DNA of 64,000 nt from Halobacteriales archaeon QS_1_68_20 (GTDB taxonomy: Archaea > Halobacteriota > Halobacteria > Halobacteriales > PXRE01). How positions within the stretch are numbered: the first letter of the stretch is position 1; every line of letters begins with the position of its first letter. The position numbers and the translations under genes were made by a program. Location of the stretch: positions 1-64,000 of the forward strand of contig PXRE01000014.1 of assembly GCA_003021085.1 (NCBI GenBank), read 5' to 3'. Shown piece by piece: positions 17,022-24,405 of this stretch. The notes under the pieces were generated by a model, which made no database searches, was not told the origin of the DNA, and worked only from the letters and a program-made list of their open reading frames with translations.

Positions 17022-17273
17022 ATGACCGAGTACGACGTAACCCCTCCTCCGGATCGATTGTCGGATCACGTGCAGATTCGTACGGCGTTCTGCACGGACC
17101 GGGGCGAAGTGACGCAGTTTCTGGTCCAGCTAGAATACTGGCACGACGGTGACTGGCGTGAGATTGTTCGATACGATCACGACCGGAACGCTCCCGGCGG
17201 CCACGACGTAACCGAGGAGGGGCTTCACCGCGACGTGTACCGGGAAGGCAAAAAGACAGGACAGAAACCGTGA
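17022..17273 (+). CDS. DUF7718-like small protein
   Basis: 83 residues from ATG 17022 (MTEYDVTPPPDRL); an upstream in-frame start at 16965 is less likely. Core: FLVQLEYWHDGDWREIVRYD, then HDVTEEGLHRDVYREGKK. It resembles a haloarchaeal family, probably DUF7718, that is usually found as an orphan gene with very short neighbours. The next gene starts inside its stop region (GTG 17270), so translation is likely coupled. Function unknown. Base composition is a little lower in GC than that of the housekeeping genes. Confidence 0.75.
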   Translation: MTEYDVTPPPDRLSDHVQIRTAFCTDRGEVTQFLVQLEYWHDGDWREIVRYDHDRNAPGGHDVTEEGLHRDVYREGKKTGQKP

Positions 17274-17395
17274 CGCCGCCGATTCCGGCGGACGAACCGT
17301 TCAATTACGCCAAAGATGACTTACGAGAGAAACTCCAACGGTTCACCGAGAGGTTCGAACGATGGCACGGAGTAAAGGGGGAGACGAACCGTTAG
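17270..17395 (+). CDS. 41-residue ORF overlapping the DUF7718-like gene
   Basis: Starts at GTG 17270, overlapping the previous stop by four bases (GTGA). The text is TPPIPADEPFNYAKDDLREK followed by a charged helix (RFTERFERWHG). It ends at TAG 17393-17395, inside the next ORF. The tight overlaps on both sides and the charged, non-random composition argue for a real small protein; the family is unknown. The pattern resembles small toxin-antitoxin-like units, but no toxin motif is visible. Confidence 0.6.
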   Translation: MTPPIPADEPFNYAKDDLREKLQRFTERFERWHGVKGETNR

Positions 17396-17496
17396 GCGAG
17401 GAGGACTACGAGCTGATGAGAGAACGGCTCGACGAGCACTTCGAGAAGATGCAGGAGATGATGGAACAAGAGTTAGAAGACTCGGCCCGGGAGTAG
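17362..17496 (+). CDS. 44-residue acidic helical ORF, third of the overlapping cassette
   Basis: Starts at ATG 17362, 34 bases before the end of the previous ORF in another frame. MARSKGGDEPLGEEDYELM continues into RERLDEHFEKMQEMMEQELE: a strongly acidic, Met/Glu-rich amphipathic helix. It could be an antitoxin-like or coiled-coil partner of its neighbours. No family recognised. A downstream purine-rich 20-bp tandem duplication (17541-17580) follows. Confidence 0.6.
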   Translation: MARSKGGDEPLGEEDYELMRERLDEHFEKMQEMMEQELEDSARE

Positions 17497-17578
17497 GAAT
17501 CGCACGTCGTCGGCAGTCTCGTCCTGACGGTCATCGTCTGGTGAGGGCGGGAGCAAGTGGGTGAGAGCGGGGGAAGTA

Positions 17579-17663
17579 GGCCAGAGCGGATTCGAACCGG
17601 AGGCAGACGGTCCTGTTCACTCCGTTGCGCGGGCGGTGACTGCCAGGGTTCGAATCCGTCTGG
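17579..17663. repeat. tRNA-Ile 3'-end duplicate and T-arm inverted repeat
   Basis: 17579-17599 (GGCCAGAGCGGATTCGAACCG) is identical over 21 bases to the 3' end of tRNA-Ile at 17707-17727, in direct orientation. Within the same stretch, 17581-17598 also pairs as an inverted repeat with GGTTCGAATCCGTCTGG at 17647-17663. tRNA 3' ends are the usual archaeal integration sites, so this looks like an attachment-site remnant. No integrase is present nearby; the DUF7718 cassette could be what remains of an element. Confidence 0.65.
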
Positions 17664-17705
17664 TGATACGCTTGGCGCGTTACGTCCGTTCCTCGCAGAA
17701 GCGAT

Positions 17706-17778
17706 GGGCCAGAGCGGATTCGAACCGCCAACCTCCACCTTATCAGAGTGGCGCTCTACCTGGTTGAGCTACTGGCCC
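17706..17778 (-). tRNA. tRNA-Ile (GAT anticodon)
   Basis: Read on the minus strand, the acceptor GGGCCAG pairs with CTGGCCC. The D-arm GCTC/GAGC is followed by an anticodon stem CCACT/GGTGG with loop CTGATAA, so the anticodon is GAU, decoding isoleucine AUC/AUU. The T-loop is TTCGAAT. CCA is not encoded, as usual in haloarchaea, and there is no intron. A TATA-like CTTAAAGG lies about 30 bases upstream (plus-strand 17811-17818). Confidence 0.95.
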
Positions 17779-17867
17779 GCGCCGCACTACCTCGTTGCTT
17801 CCTGGTACCTTTAAGGATTTCTGTTCTACAGGCCGAGTCCGGATCACACCCCCTGGCGTACCCGGTA

Positions 17868-17897
17868 TATATGAAAATATGCACATATATTCATATA
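17868..17897. repeat. 30-bp AT-rich palindrome, copy 2 of 3 (inverted)
   Basis: Matches the reverse complement of the 5607 copy at 29 of 30 positions (the arm reads TATATGAAAATATG and the other CACATATATTCATATA). The dyad extends one base pair further here. It lies between the tRNA-Ile promoter (right to left) and the end of fxsA, in a gene-free stretch. Confidence 0.9.
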
Positions 17898-18169
17898 TCA
17901 GCCGGCGGTGGCGCGCGCTGGCTCGCGTGCCGAGCACCGCGAGGCCGCGAGCCAAAGCCGCGCGAGGTCCCCGCGAGTGAAACGTGAGCGGGAGCCAGCG
18001 AGAGCGAGCTCTCGCGCGGTAAGCACCGCAACGAAGTGCGGACCGCAGCGAGTCGCGCGAGTCGAGCGCGGGGGGCTTCCTGGGCGGTAGTGACCAAGCA
18101 ACCGTTTACAGAAGACGCTCGGGTGCGTTCTGTCTGTCCTCGTCCAAGATACCGTCCCCAGAACCTACC
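17898..18169. repeat. GC-rich intergenic repeat modules
   Basis: No gene seen. CGTGCCGAGCACCGCGAGGC at 17927 recurs at 54299 with one change. CGAGGTCCCCGCGAGTGAAACG near 17969 recurs inverted near 54550. GGGGGCTTCCTG followed by GTAGTGACCAAGCAACCG (18069-18103) recurs near 13132. Short inverted repeats (GAGAGCGAGCTCTC, GCACCGCAACGAAGTGCGG) could fold as hairpins. Such modules sit between genes in several places of the window. Confidence 0.6.
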
Positions 18170-18706
18170 TCACTTTTCGTCCTCGAACTCCACCGTGTAC
18201 CCGTCCTCGCTGATGTCGTAGGTGTCCTCGGGCGGCCCGTACTCCCCGCGCGACCGACCCGCCCGGTCGGACGGACCGTCCCCCTCACGAGCGTGCGAGA
18301 ACCCACCGGTGTACACCCGCCCGGAGACGAACCCGCCGGTCCGCTCGTCTATGCGGTCCCCGACCAGGCGCTTGACCAGCAGTCGGAACGGGTACCGCGT
18401 CACCGGGACCGCAAGCAGGAACCCGACGAGGTCGGTCACCAGCCCCGGCGTCAGCAGGAACGCGCCGGCCGCGATCAACAGTCCCCCGTCGATCAACTCG
18501 TCGGTCGGCACCTCGCCCCGCCGGACCTTCCGCGAGAGTTTGCGGAGCGTGTGCCGGCCCTCCGCCCGGACGAGCAACGTCCCCAGGAGGGCCGTCAGCA
18601 CCACTAACAGCACGGTGGCCACCCAGCCCAGGTAGTCCGCGACGACCACCAGCAACAGGGCGTCGACCAGCGGAATCAGGAGCAGGCCGACCAGCAGCCG
18701 CTTCAT
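18170..18706 (-). CDS. FxsA family membrane protein
   Basis: 178 residues from ATG 18706. N-terminal helices LLVGLLLIPLVDALLLVVVA and WVATVLLVVLTALLGTLLV, a cytoplasmic RAEGRHTLRKLSRKVRRGE loop, then the FxsA signature DGGLLIAAGAFLLTPGLVTD with a final helix VGFLLAVPVTRYPFR. The C-terminal 60 residues are polar and acidic, a common haloarchaeal extension. In E. coli FxsA relieves exclusion of phage T7 by F plasmid; the role in archaea is unknown. Confidence 0.9.
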   Translation of the reverse strand: MKRLLVGLLLIPLVDALLLVVVADYLGWVATVLLVVLTALLGTLLVRAEGRHTLRKLSRKVRRGEVPTDELIDGGLLIAAGAFLLTPGLVTDLVGFLLAVPVTRYPFRLLVKRLVGDRIDERTGGFVSGRVYTGGFSHAREGDGPSDRAGRSRGEYGPPEDTYDISEDGYTVEFEDEK

Positions 18707-18931
18707 GCTCCGACCTACCCGACCACACGGCATAATCCTTTCTGTCGCCGGCCCTCCGGCACAATCCCCCTCCGGCCGACGAACGGGGCAGGCCCGCCCC
18801 CGGTCGGAGCCTCTACGTCCGGCGAGTACGCCGGCCACATTCCGGGAGTTTATCGTCGTCTTGCGATTCCCGGGTGTCGGCCCGGAATGTCGTGGAGCAG
18901 GCAACCCTTCTCGCAAACAACTGTCGATGTG

Positions 18932-18938
18932 TTTATAA
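18932..18938 (+). promoter_or_regulatory. TATA box of the TrmB-type regulator
   Basis: TTTATAA centred about 27 bases before ATG 18962. With the usual 22-27 base spacing, transcription would start at or beside the ATG, giving a leaderless mRNA. Confidence 0.7.
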
Positions 18939-18961
18939 CCGGCGAGCGTGACTCCCCTCGC

Positions 18962-19771
18962 ATGGCCAGTCTGCGAGACCTCGGGTTATCCGAGTACGAG
19001 GCGCGGGCGTACCGGACGTTGCTCAACACGGGGCCGACGACGGCCAAGGAGCTGTCGCGGGCCAGCGACGTCCCGATGGGCCGCATCTACGACGTGCTCA
19101 ACACCATCGAGCAGTACAACCTCGTGCGGAGCCAGACCGCCAGTCGGCCGAAGAAGTACATCGCGGTCGAACCGGAGACCGCACTCGAACGCCTGCTGGA
19201 CGACAAGAAGCGCGAACTCGAGGAGAAAGCCGAGCAGTACGAGGCCATCGTCGACGACCTGGCCGACGAACTGGAGGCGGCCGAACCCGTCGAGGAGCAG
19301 TTCTGGACGGCCTCGGTCGGCAAAGACGAGTCCATCGACCTGTTGCTGGAGCGACTGGCCGCCGCCGAGGAACGCATCGTCATGATGGCCGCGGACCCCT
19401 CCCGGCAGTTCGACGTCGGCGAGGTCGGGGACCTCGTCGCCGAGCACATCCAGGACGCGCTGGACCGCGGCGTCCAGGTCTCGCTGTTGATGACGCCGGC
19501 GCTGGTCGACTCGCTCCCGCGGTCGGTCGGGCGACTGTACACCGACTCCTTCCAGAGCCACCCCGACTGCACGGTCAAGACCACCGAGGACGTCCACAGC
19601 AACTTCACCGTCATCGACAACGTCGAGGTGGTCGTCCAGGTGCCGAACCCGCTGGACCCCGACCAGGCGTTCGCCATGATCGACCTCAAGGACCCCGAGT
19701 TCGCGGCCGACGTGGAAAACGAGTTCGCCCCCCGCTGGGAGGCCGCCGAGGAACTGCGGTTCTCGGATTGA
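18962..19771 (+). CDS. TrmB-family transcriptional regulator
   Basis: 269 residues from ATG 18962. The N-terminal winged helix reads LRDLGLSEYEARAYRTLL, TAKELSRASDVPMGRIYDVL and a wing ending PKKYIAVEP; a coiled coil (DDKKRELEEKAEQYEAIVDD) follows, as in TrmB. The C-terminal half (DRGVQVSLLMTPALVDSLP, DCTVKTTEDVHSNFTVIDN) matches the effector region of haloarchaeal TrmB-like proteins. TrmB regulators control sugar metabolism in archaea; this one's ligand and targets are unknown. No sugar genes are adjacent. Confidence 0.9.
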   Translation: MASLRDLGLSEYEARAYRTLLNTGPTTAKELSRASDVPMGRIYDVLNTIEQYNLVRSQTASRPKKYIAVEPETALERLLDDKKRELEEKAEQYEAIVDDLADELEAAEPVEEQFWTASVGKDESIDLLLERLAAAEERIVMMAADPSRQFDVGEVGDLVAEHIQDALDRGVQVSLLMTPALVDSLPRSVGRLYTDSFQSHPDCTVKTTEDVHSNFTVIDNVEVVVQVPNPLDPDQAFAMIDLKDPEFAADVENEFAPRWEAAEELRFSD

Positions 19772-19789
19772 GTCCGACGCCCCGCGCGA

Positions 19790-20719
19790 CTACGCTTCGG
19801 CCAGTTCCTCGCGCAGCGTCCCCACCTCGGCGACGCGCTCGGCGTGGGCGTTGTGCTGGTGGATGGACTCGTCGTTGGACTGTTTCATCGTCACGACGGC
19901 GTCGTCGGGCAGGTCCGGGAACTCGGTGACGACGCCCTCGGCCATCGAGCGCACGCAGTCCTCGACGAACTTCGCGTTCAGGTGCGCCTGGTAGGTCATG
20001 TGGTCCTCGTCGGGCCGCTTCGCCAGGTTGTAGATGCGGGCACTCATCGAGTCCCGCGCCACGTCGACGAGGTCGTTGAAGTCCACCTCGGGCGCGCCCG
20101 CCGTCTCGACGGTGAGGGTGGCGTGGCCGCGCTGGGCGTGGCCGGCCTGGGGCACCTCCTGCAGGAACTCGGTCACGTCCGCCTCGCCGACACCCAACTC
20201 TTGCAGTTTCTCTCGCGCGCGTTCGGACATCATCCGCTGGGAACACGGACAGACAGTCATGCCGGTGACCCGCGCGCCGATGGTCTCGTTCGTCCCCTCG
20301 TCGGTCGCCGTCGCACCCGCGATGATGTCGACGGTGCCCTGGGTGGGCCGGTCGGAGACGGGCGTGCGGTCCTTCGTGACGAACTCCGCCTCCATGTGGA
20401 CCTCCGCGCGGGAGGTGTAGGCGTGTTTGTCCAGCAGGCGCTCGGCGGCGGTGCCACAGACGTCCTCGACGCGGTAGGCCGGTTCCTCGACGGCCTCCTC
20501 CAGCACCTCGTCGATGACCTCCATGTTGCGGCTCATGTCCGCCCCCTTCCGCCAGGAGGGCAGGTCGACGAACACCTCGAACTCGGCCATCAGGACGATG
20601 GGCCGCTTGCCCTCGCGGGCTACCTCGACCAGCTTCTCGACGCCGGTGACGCCGACCTGACTGAGTCCGACGGTCACGTCCGGCCGGTCGGCCTGTACGT
20701 CCGGCAGTTGCTCGCTCAT
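19790..20719 (-). CDS. mptA: GTP cyclohydrolase MptA (FolE2 type)
   Basis: 309 residues. Opens pterin synthesis by converting GTP to 7,8-dihydroneopterin 2',3'-cyclic phosphate, needed for (methano)pterin or folate in archaea. Family markers: [20 protein letters not shown], a conserved Cys-containing [12 protein letters not shown] with its metal ligand, [14 protein letters not shown], and [17 protein letters not shown]. It converges on the TrmB gene with an 18-base gap. nadK lies upstream in the same direction, 56 bases away, and may share a transcript. Confidence 0.95.
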   Translation of the reverse strand: MSEQLPDVQADRPDVTVGLSQVGVTGVEKLVEVAREGKRPIVLMAEFEVFVDLPSWRKGADMSRNMEVIDEVLEEAVEEPAYRVEDVCGTAAERLLDKHAYTSRAEVHMEAEFVTKDRTPVSDRPTQGTVDIIAGATATDEGTNETIGARVTGMTVCPCSQRMMSERAREKLQELGVGEADVTEFLQEVPQAGHAQRGHATLTVETAGAPEVDFNDLVDVARDSMSARIYNLAKRPDEDHMTYQAHLNAKFVEDCVRSMAEGVVTEFPDLPDDAVVTMKQSNDESIHQHNAHAERVAEVGTLREELAEA

Positions 20720-20775
20720 CTCCCCCGCGTTGGGCCGGGACGTGATTAAAAGGCCGGTTTCCGGCGAACGCTCAC

Positions 20776-21591
20776 TCAGTCCAGTTTCCCGATGGCCTCG
20801 AAGAAGTCGACCGCCGGCCCGGCGACCCGGACGGGTTCGGCCGCCCGCTCGACGGTCACCTCCTCGGGCGGCGACAGCTCACGGCGGTTGCGGCCGTCGC
20901 TGATCGCCAGCGCGCCCCCGGGCGACTCGACCTGCACGGTCACCCGCGCGTCGACCGGGACGGCCAGCGGGGGCATCGGGTCGCTGGCGGCCATCTCGTT
21001 GACCAGCAGGGCGTCCACCTCCGGGTGGACCAGCGGGCCGCCCTCGCTGAGGTTGTAGGCGGTGCTGCCGGTCGGCGTGGCGACGAGGACGCCGTCGGCC
21101 CGGCCGCCGCCGTACAGCGACCCGTCGACGCGCACCTCGTAGTCGACGCCGCCGCCGTGACCCCGGCGGGGCCCCTGGACGACCACCTCGTTGAGCGCCG
21201 GCGGGAGCGACCAGTCGTCGCCGGCCACCCGCACGCGGTCCAGCGTGCGCGAGCGTACTGCCCCCTCCTCGCGGTACCTGTCGACTTCCGCGGAGACGGC
21301 CTCGACGGCCGCTCCCGGCTGGACGGCGTTCAGGAAGCCGACCTCTCCGAGGTTGACCCCGAGGATGGGCGTGTCCCCGACGCCCCGCGCCGCGAACAGG
21401 AACGTGCCGTCGCCGCCGATGCTCACGACCAGGTCGCAGGCCGACAGTTCCTCGACGGGGACGCCCTCGCCGTCCAGCGCGGAGGCCGTCGTCTCGTCGA
21501 GGTCGACGGCCACGTCCAGGGCCTCCCGGAGGTCGTCGGCCAGGTAGACCGCCCGCTGGTTGCCCTTCTGGGCGACGATGCCGAGCCTCAT
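20776..21591 (-). CDS. nadK: NAD kinase
   Basis: 271 residues. Phosphorylates NAD to NADP. Signatures: [16 protein letters not shown] (GGDG near 59-62), [11 protein letters not shown], and the second conserved motif [20 protein letters not shown]. The N-terminus [11 protein letters not shown] is a normal archaeal NadK start. Divergent from the DUF7344 gene at 21690, so the 98 bases between hold both promoters. Confidence 0.95.
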   Translation of the reverse strand: MRLGIVAQKGNQRAVYLADDLREALDVAVDLDETTASALDGEGVPVEELSACDLVVSIGGDGTFLFAARGVGDTPILGVNLGEVGFLNAVQPGAAVEAVSAEVDRYREEGAVRSRTLDRVRVAGDDWSLPPALNEVVVQGPRRGHGGGVDYEVRVDGSLYGGGRADGVLVATPTGSTAYNLSEGGPLVHPEVDALLVNEMAASDPMPPLAVPVDARVTVQVESPGGALAISDGRNRRELSPPEEVTVERAAEPVRVAGPAVDFFEAIGKLD

Positions 21592-21689
21592 CGCCGCCCG
21601 GTTGGAGCCGACCCCCCAAAACGACTGCGACCGAACCGGACGGCCGAACGGTTTTTGACGGCCGCCGACTGTACCGAACTCGTACCGGA

Positions 21690-22250
21690 ATGAGCACCCA
21701 CGCCACCGCGGGACGTGTAGGAGAGCTGTCGAAAGGGGAGATTTTCACGTTGCTGGCGAACGCGCGCCGTCGGTACGTGCTACACTACCTCCGGCGCTCG
21801 GACGGCACCGCGGAGTTGCGCGAACTCGCCGACCACGTCGCCGCCTGGGAGGTCGGGAGCACCGTCGAGGGACTCACGTCCGACCAGCGCAAGAAGGTCT
21901 ACACGTCGCTCCAGCAGACCCACCTCCGGAAACTCGACGAGGCAGGCATCGTAGAGTACGACCACGAGGCCGGACAGGTAGAGGCGACCCCGGCCGCCGA
22001 GGAACTCGAAGTCTACCTCGAGATCGTCCCCGAGCGAGAGTTCCCCTGGCGGGAGTACTACCTCGCGCTCGGGGCCGTCTCGACGGCGCTGGTGTTCGTC
22101 ACCTGGACGGACGTCGGCCCGTTCGCGGCCCTGCCGGATATCGCCCTGGCGGGGTTGATCGCCGGTGCGATGACCGTCTCGGCAGCCGCGCAGATGTACC
22201 GCGAGCGGGACATGCGGATCGGCGAGAGCGGAGTCCTACCGGACGCCTGA
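21690..22250 (+). CDS. DUF7344 winged-helix protein with two membrane helices (regulator 1 of surface locus)
   Basis: 186 residues. DUF7344 domain at about 14-110: [53 protein letters not shown] and [12 protein letters not shown]. Two hydrophobic segments follow ([17 protein letters not shown] and [17 protein letters not shown]). Such membrane-tethered wHTH proteins are abundant in haloarchaea. Its closest relative in the window is the 23095 protein (same [12 protein letters not shown] block), and the two bracket the secreted protein at 22298. DNA targets unknown. Confidence 0.85.
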   Translation: MSTHATAGRVGELSKGEIFTLLANARRRYVLHYLRRSDGTAELRELADHVAAWEVGSTVEGLTSDQRKKVYTSLQQTHLRKLDEAGIVEYDHEAGQVEATPAAEELEVYLEIVPEREFPWREYYLALGAVSTALVFVTWTDVGPFAALPDIALAGLIAGAMTVSAAAQMYRERDMRIGESGVLPDA

Positions 22251-22297
22251 TCGGGCGTCCGGGCCGAACTGCGGCGGGCGGTGAACCAGAAAGTCGG

Positions 22298-23092
22298 TCA
22301 GGCCGTGTCGGTGCGCGTCTCCGTGGCGAAGTTGTCCAGGACGTCCCAGGCGATGACGGTCAGTTCGTACGTCTCGCCCGGCTGGATCGTGTAGCCGTCG
22401 TCTGGCTGGATCGTTATCGCCGGGTCGTTGCCCTGGCCCTTGCGGGAGTAGGTGTACGTGTCCCCGACGTTGTCGGTGTAGGTCCCGACCACGTTCCCGG
22501 CGCTGTCGGTGACTTCGTACTCCACGCGGTCACTGAAGTTATCGTTGAACGTCGCTTCGACGGTCTGGATGGTCCAGTCGTTCTGGTTGGCGTTCGCGCT
22601 GAACTTCTGGACCTTGTCGATCGTGACCGCGCCCTCGGTGTTGCCGCTGACTGCCGAGGTCGACCGCGTCGCCTGGAACGAGAAGTCCGGGCCGGTCACG
22701 TCGACCGTGAAGAAAACGTCGACGCCGGAGACGGCGGCCTCGATGTCCACCGTCTTCGACGCTCCCGGGGACAGCGTCACCGTCACCGAACACCCCGAGG
22801 ACCCGTCGGGCGCATAGAGGGTGCCCTGGGTACAGTCGTTCAGCGAGACCGTCGCGTCGATCGTCTGGTCGAAGTTGTTCGTCAGGTTGACCAGCGTCTC
22901 CTGCTGGTTCTTCTTGACCTGGTCGCTGACCAGCATCCCGACGTACGCGTCCGAGTCGGCCACGACGTCGATGCTCGACCCCCTGGTGGCCGTCGTGTTC
23001 GAGAACCCGAACGTCTCCGACGCTGCGACGAACGTACCCGTGGCCACCAGTCCGAGGGCGCTCCGTCGCGTGAGTCGTTTGCCGTCGACCAT
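22298..23092 (-). CDS. Tat-exported surface protein related to the 23845 protein
   Basis: 264 residues from ATG 23092. Tat signal: MVDGKRLTRRSALGLVATG. The mature start, FGFSNTTATRGSSIDVVADS and DAYVGM, parallels the FSQVQADRTASFSVTNDG and ALLGL text of the 23845 protein. The rest is Thr/Asp/Val-rich beta sheet. Two cysteines (LNDCTQG and SGCSVTV) could form a disulfide. The gene starts 3 bases after the DUF7344 gene ends, so the two form an operon. I infer a cell-surface or matrix protein; no enzyme motif is visible. Confidence 0.75.
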   Translation of the reverse strand: MVDGKRLTRRSALGLVATGTFVAASETFGFSNTTATRGSSIDVVADSDAYVGMLVSDQVKKNQQETLVNLTNNFDQTIDATVSLNDCTQGTLYAPDGSSGCSVTVTLSPGASKTVDIEAAVSGVDVFFTVDVTGPDFSFQATRSTSAVSGNTEGAVTIDKVQKFSANANQNDWTIQTVEATFNDNFSDRVEYEVTDSAGNVVGTYTDNVGDTYTYSRKGQGNDPAITIQPDDGYTIQPGETYELTVIAWDVLDNFATETRTDTA

Positions 23093-23094
23093 GG

Positions 23095-23631
23095 TTAGGG
23101 TGGTTTGTCCAGCTCGCCGAGTCGGTACTTCCTGCTCTGGTAGACGTGAACGGCGGCCGATACCGCGAACGGGGCGACCGCGAGCGCGGCCCACCCCAGC
23201 GTCGACACGGTCTCCGTGGGCAGGACGTCCGCCCACACCGCCCCGAGGACGACGTACGCGACCGCCGACAGGCCGAGGTAGTAGACGCCCCAGGGAATCG
23301 AGTCGCTGGGGACGACGTCGAGGTAAACTTCCAGTTCCTCGGCCCGTTCGGTGAGTTCGACCTCGCCGTCCTCGTAGTCGATCATCCCGGCGTCGGCGAG
23401 GGTGGGCAGGTGCGTCTGCTGGAGCGACGTGTACACGCGCTTGCGCTCGGCCCACTCGATCTCGTCGACCTCCTTGTCCTGCTCCCAGGCGGCGACCTGC
23501 TCGGCCAGGTCCGACAGCGACACCGGGCGCTCGGCCTGCTTGCAGAAGTGGATCGCGTACCGCCGCCGGTGGTTGCTCAGGAGATCGAACACTTCCCCCT
23601 GGTCCGGCGAGCCGTCGTTGCTCGTCGCCAT
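23095..23631 (-). CDS. DUF7344 winged-helix protein with two membrane helices (regulator 2)
   Basis: 178 residues. [54 protein letters not shown] and [12 protein letters not shown] define the DUF7344 domain. Two C-terminal helices follow (VYYLGLSAVAYVVLGAVWA and LGWAALAVAPFAVSAAV). It is upstream of and nearly touching the 22298 gene, and divergent from 23845, so it is well placed to control both. The shared promoter element at 23754 lies 120 bases from its start. Confidence 0.85.
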   Translation of the reverse strand: MATSNDGSPDQGEVFDLLSNHRRRYAIHFCKQAERPVSLSDLAEQVAAWEQDKEVDEIEWAERKRVYTSLQQTHLPTLADAGMIDYEDGEVELTERAEELEVYLDVVPSDSIPWGVYYLGLSAVAYVVLGAVWADVLPTETVSTLGWAALAVAPFAVSAAVHVYQSRKYRLGELDKPP

Positions 23632-23753
23632 TCGATTACGTACCTAGTACCTAGGGCAGGTCACCCCGGATAATCGTTTCGCCCGACCTCTCTCCCGGAG
23701 AACGCCCCGGCCTTTCCGGTAAGATCTTCCTTAGAAAGCGCGGCTTTCGCCGG

Positions 23754-23793
23754 CTCAAACCCCCCTTTCGGGGGCTCAAGCACCCTAATACAA
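23754..23793 (+). promoter_or_regulatory. Composite promoter element A: CTCAAA-21-CTCAAG-N3-CCTAATACAA
   Basis: CTCAAA at 23754, CTCAAG at 23775 (21-base period), then three bases and CCTAATACAA at 23784-23793, followed by CATAGG. The same arrangement, with the same spacing, precedes the 26454 gene. The AT-rich CCTAATACAA is probably the TATA/BRE region and CTCAAG a regulator half-site. The gene start at 23845 implies a leader of roughly 30 bases. Confidence 0.65.
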
Positions 23794-23844
23794 CATAGGT
23801 AGAGGATAAGGGGAAGTACGAGCGACGGGACGCTCGATGATATC

Positions 23845-24354
23845 ATGAAAATGAATCGCAGGAACGCACTGATCGGACTCGGATCGCTCGCGGTCGGCGG
23901 TGGGGCCCTCTTCGGCTCCGGCGCGTTCAGCCAGGTGCAGGCCGACCGGACGGCCTCGTTCTCGGTGACCAACGACGGCAGCGCCCTGCTCGGGCTCAGC
24001 GGCGACGGGAGTTACGTGACCGAGACGAACACCGGGCCAGCAGGCGCCAGCACCATCGAATTCCAGTTCACCAAGTTGAACGACAACGCCTCCTCGACGT
24101 TCGAGGGCGTGCTGACGATCACCAACAACACCCAGGACGGCGCCGACAAGAGCGTCTACATCCAGGACGACGGGACGGTCACCGCGGGCGGCGTGATCGA
24201 CTTCGTCGACTCCGCGGGGACGGAGGGTTCCATCGTCGGTAGCGCCAACGCAGCCACGCTGGCCGCGGGCGATAGCATCACCTGCGACGTCGTGATCGAC
24301 ACGACCCAGGGCGACCCCTCCACCGTCAGCACGGTCACCATCGTCGGCGAGTAA
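23845..24354 (+). CDS. Small exported protein, DUF1102-like/TasA-like
   Basis: 169 residues. MKMNRRNALIGLGSLAVGGG gives a Tat-like signal, followed by SGAFSQVQADRTASFSV, NDGSALLGLSGDGSYVTE and a beta-rich body ending TVTIVGE. The GxFS...A.R...V..D..A.LGL text is typical of archaeal DUF1102-type surface proteins. Small size, beta content and a neighbouring signal peptidase recall the TasA/SipW arrangement of Bacillus matrix fibres, but homology is not shown by what I can see. It has element A in its promoter. Confidence 0.7.
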   Translation: MKMNRRNALIGLGSLAVGGGALFGSGAFSQVQADRTASFSVTNDGSALLGLSGDGSYVTETNTGPAGASTIEFQFTKLNDNASSTFEGVLTITNNTQDGADKSVYIQDDGTVTAGGVIDFVDSAGTEGSIVGSANAATLAAGDSITCDVVIDTTQGDPSTVSTVTIVGE

Positions 24355-24405
24355 CGCCACCGAACGCGGCGATCCCCGCCTCGCCGTCCCGACGCCTCCG
24401 ACACA

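Noticed and set aside
17579-17663. Second complete tRNA gene
   Set aside because: Only T-arm and 3' end fragments are present; no D-arm or anticodon stem can be folded.
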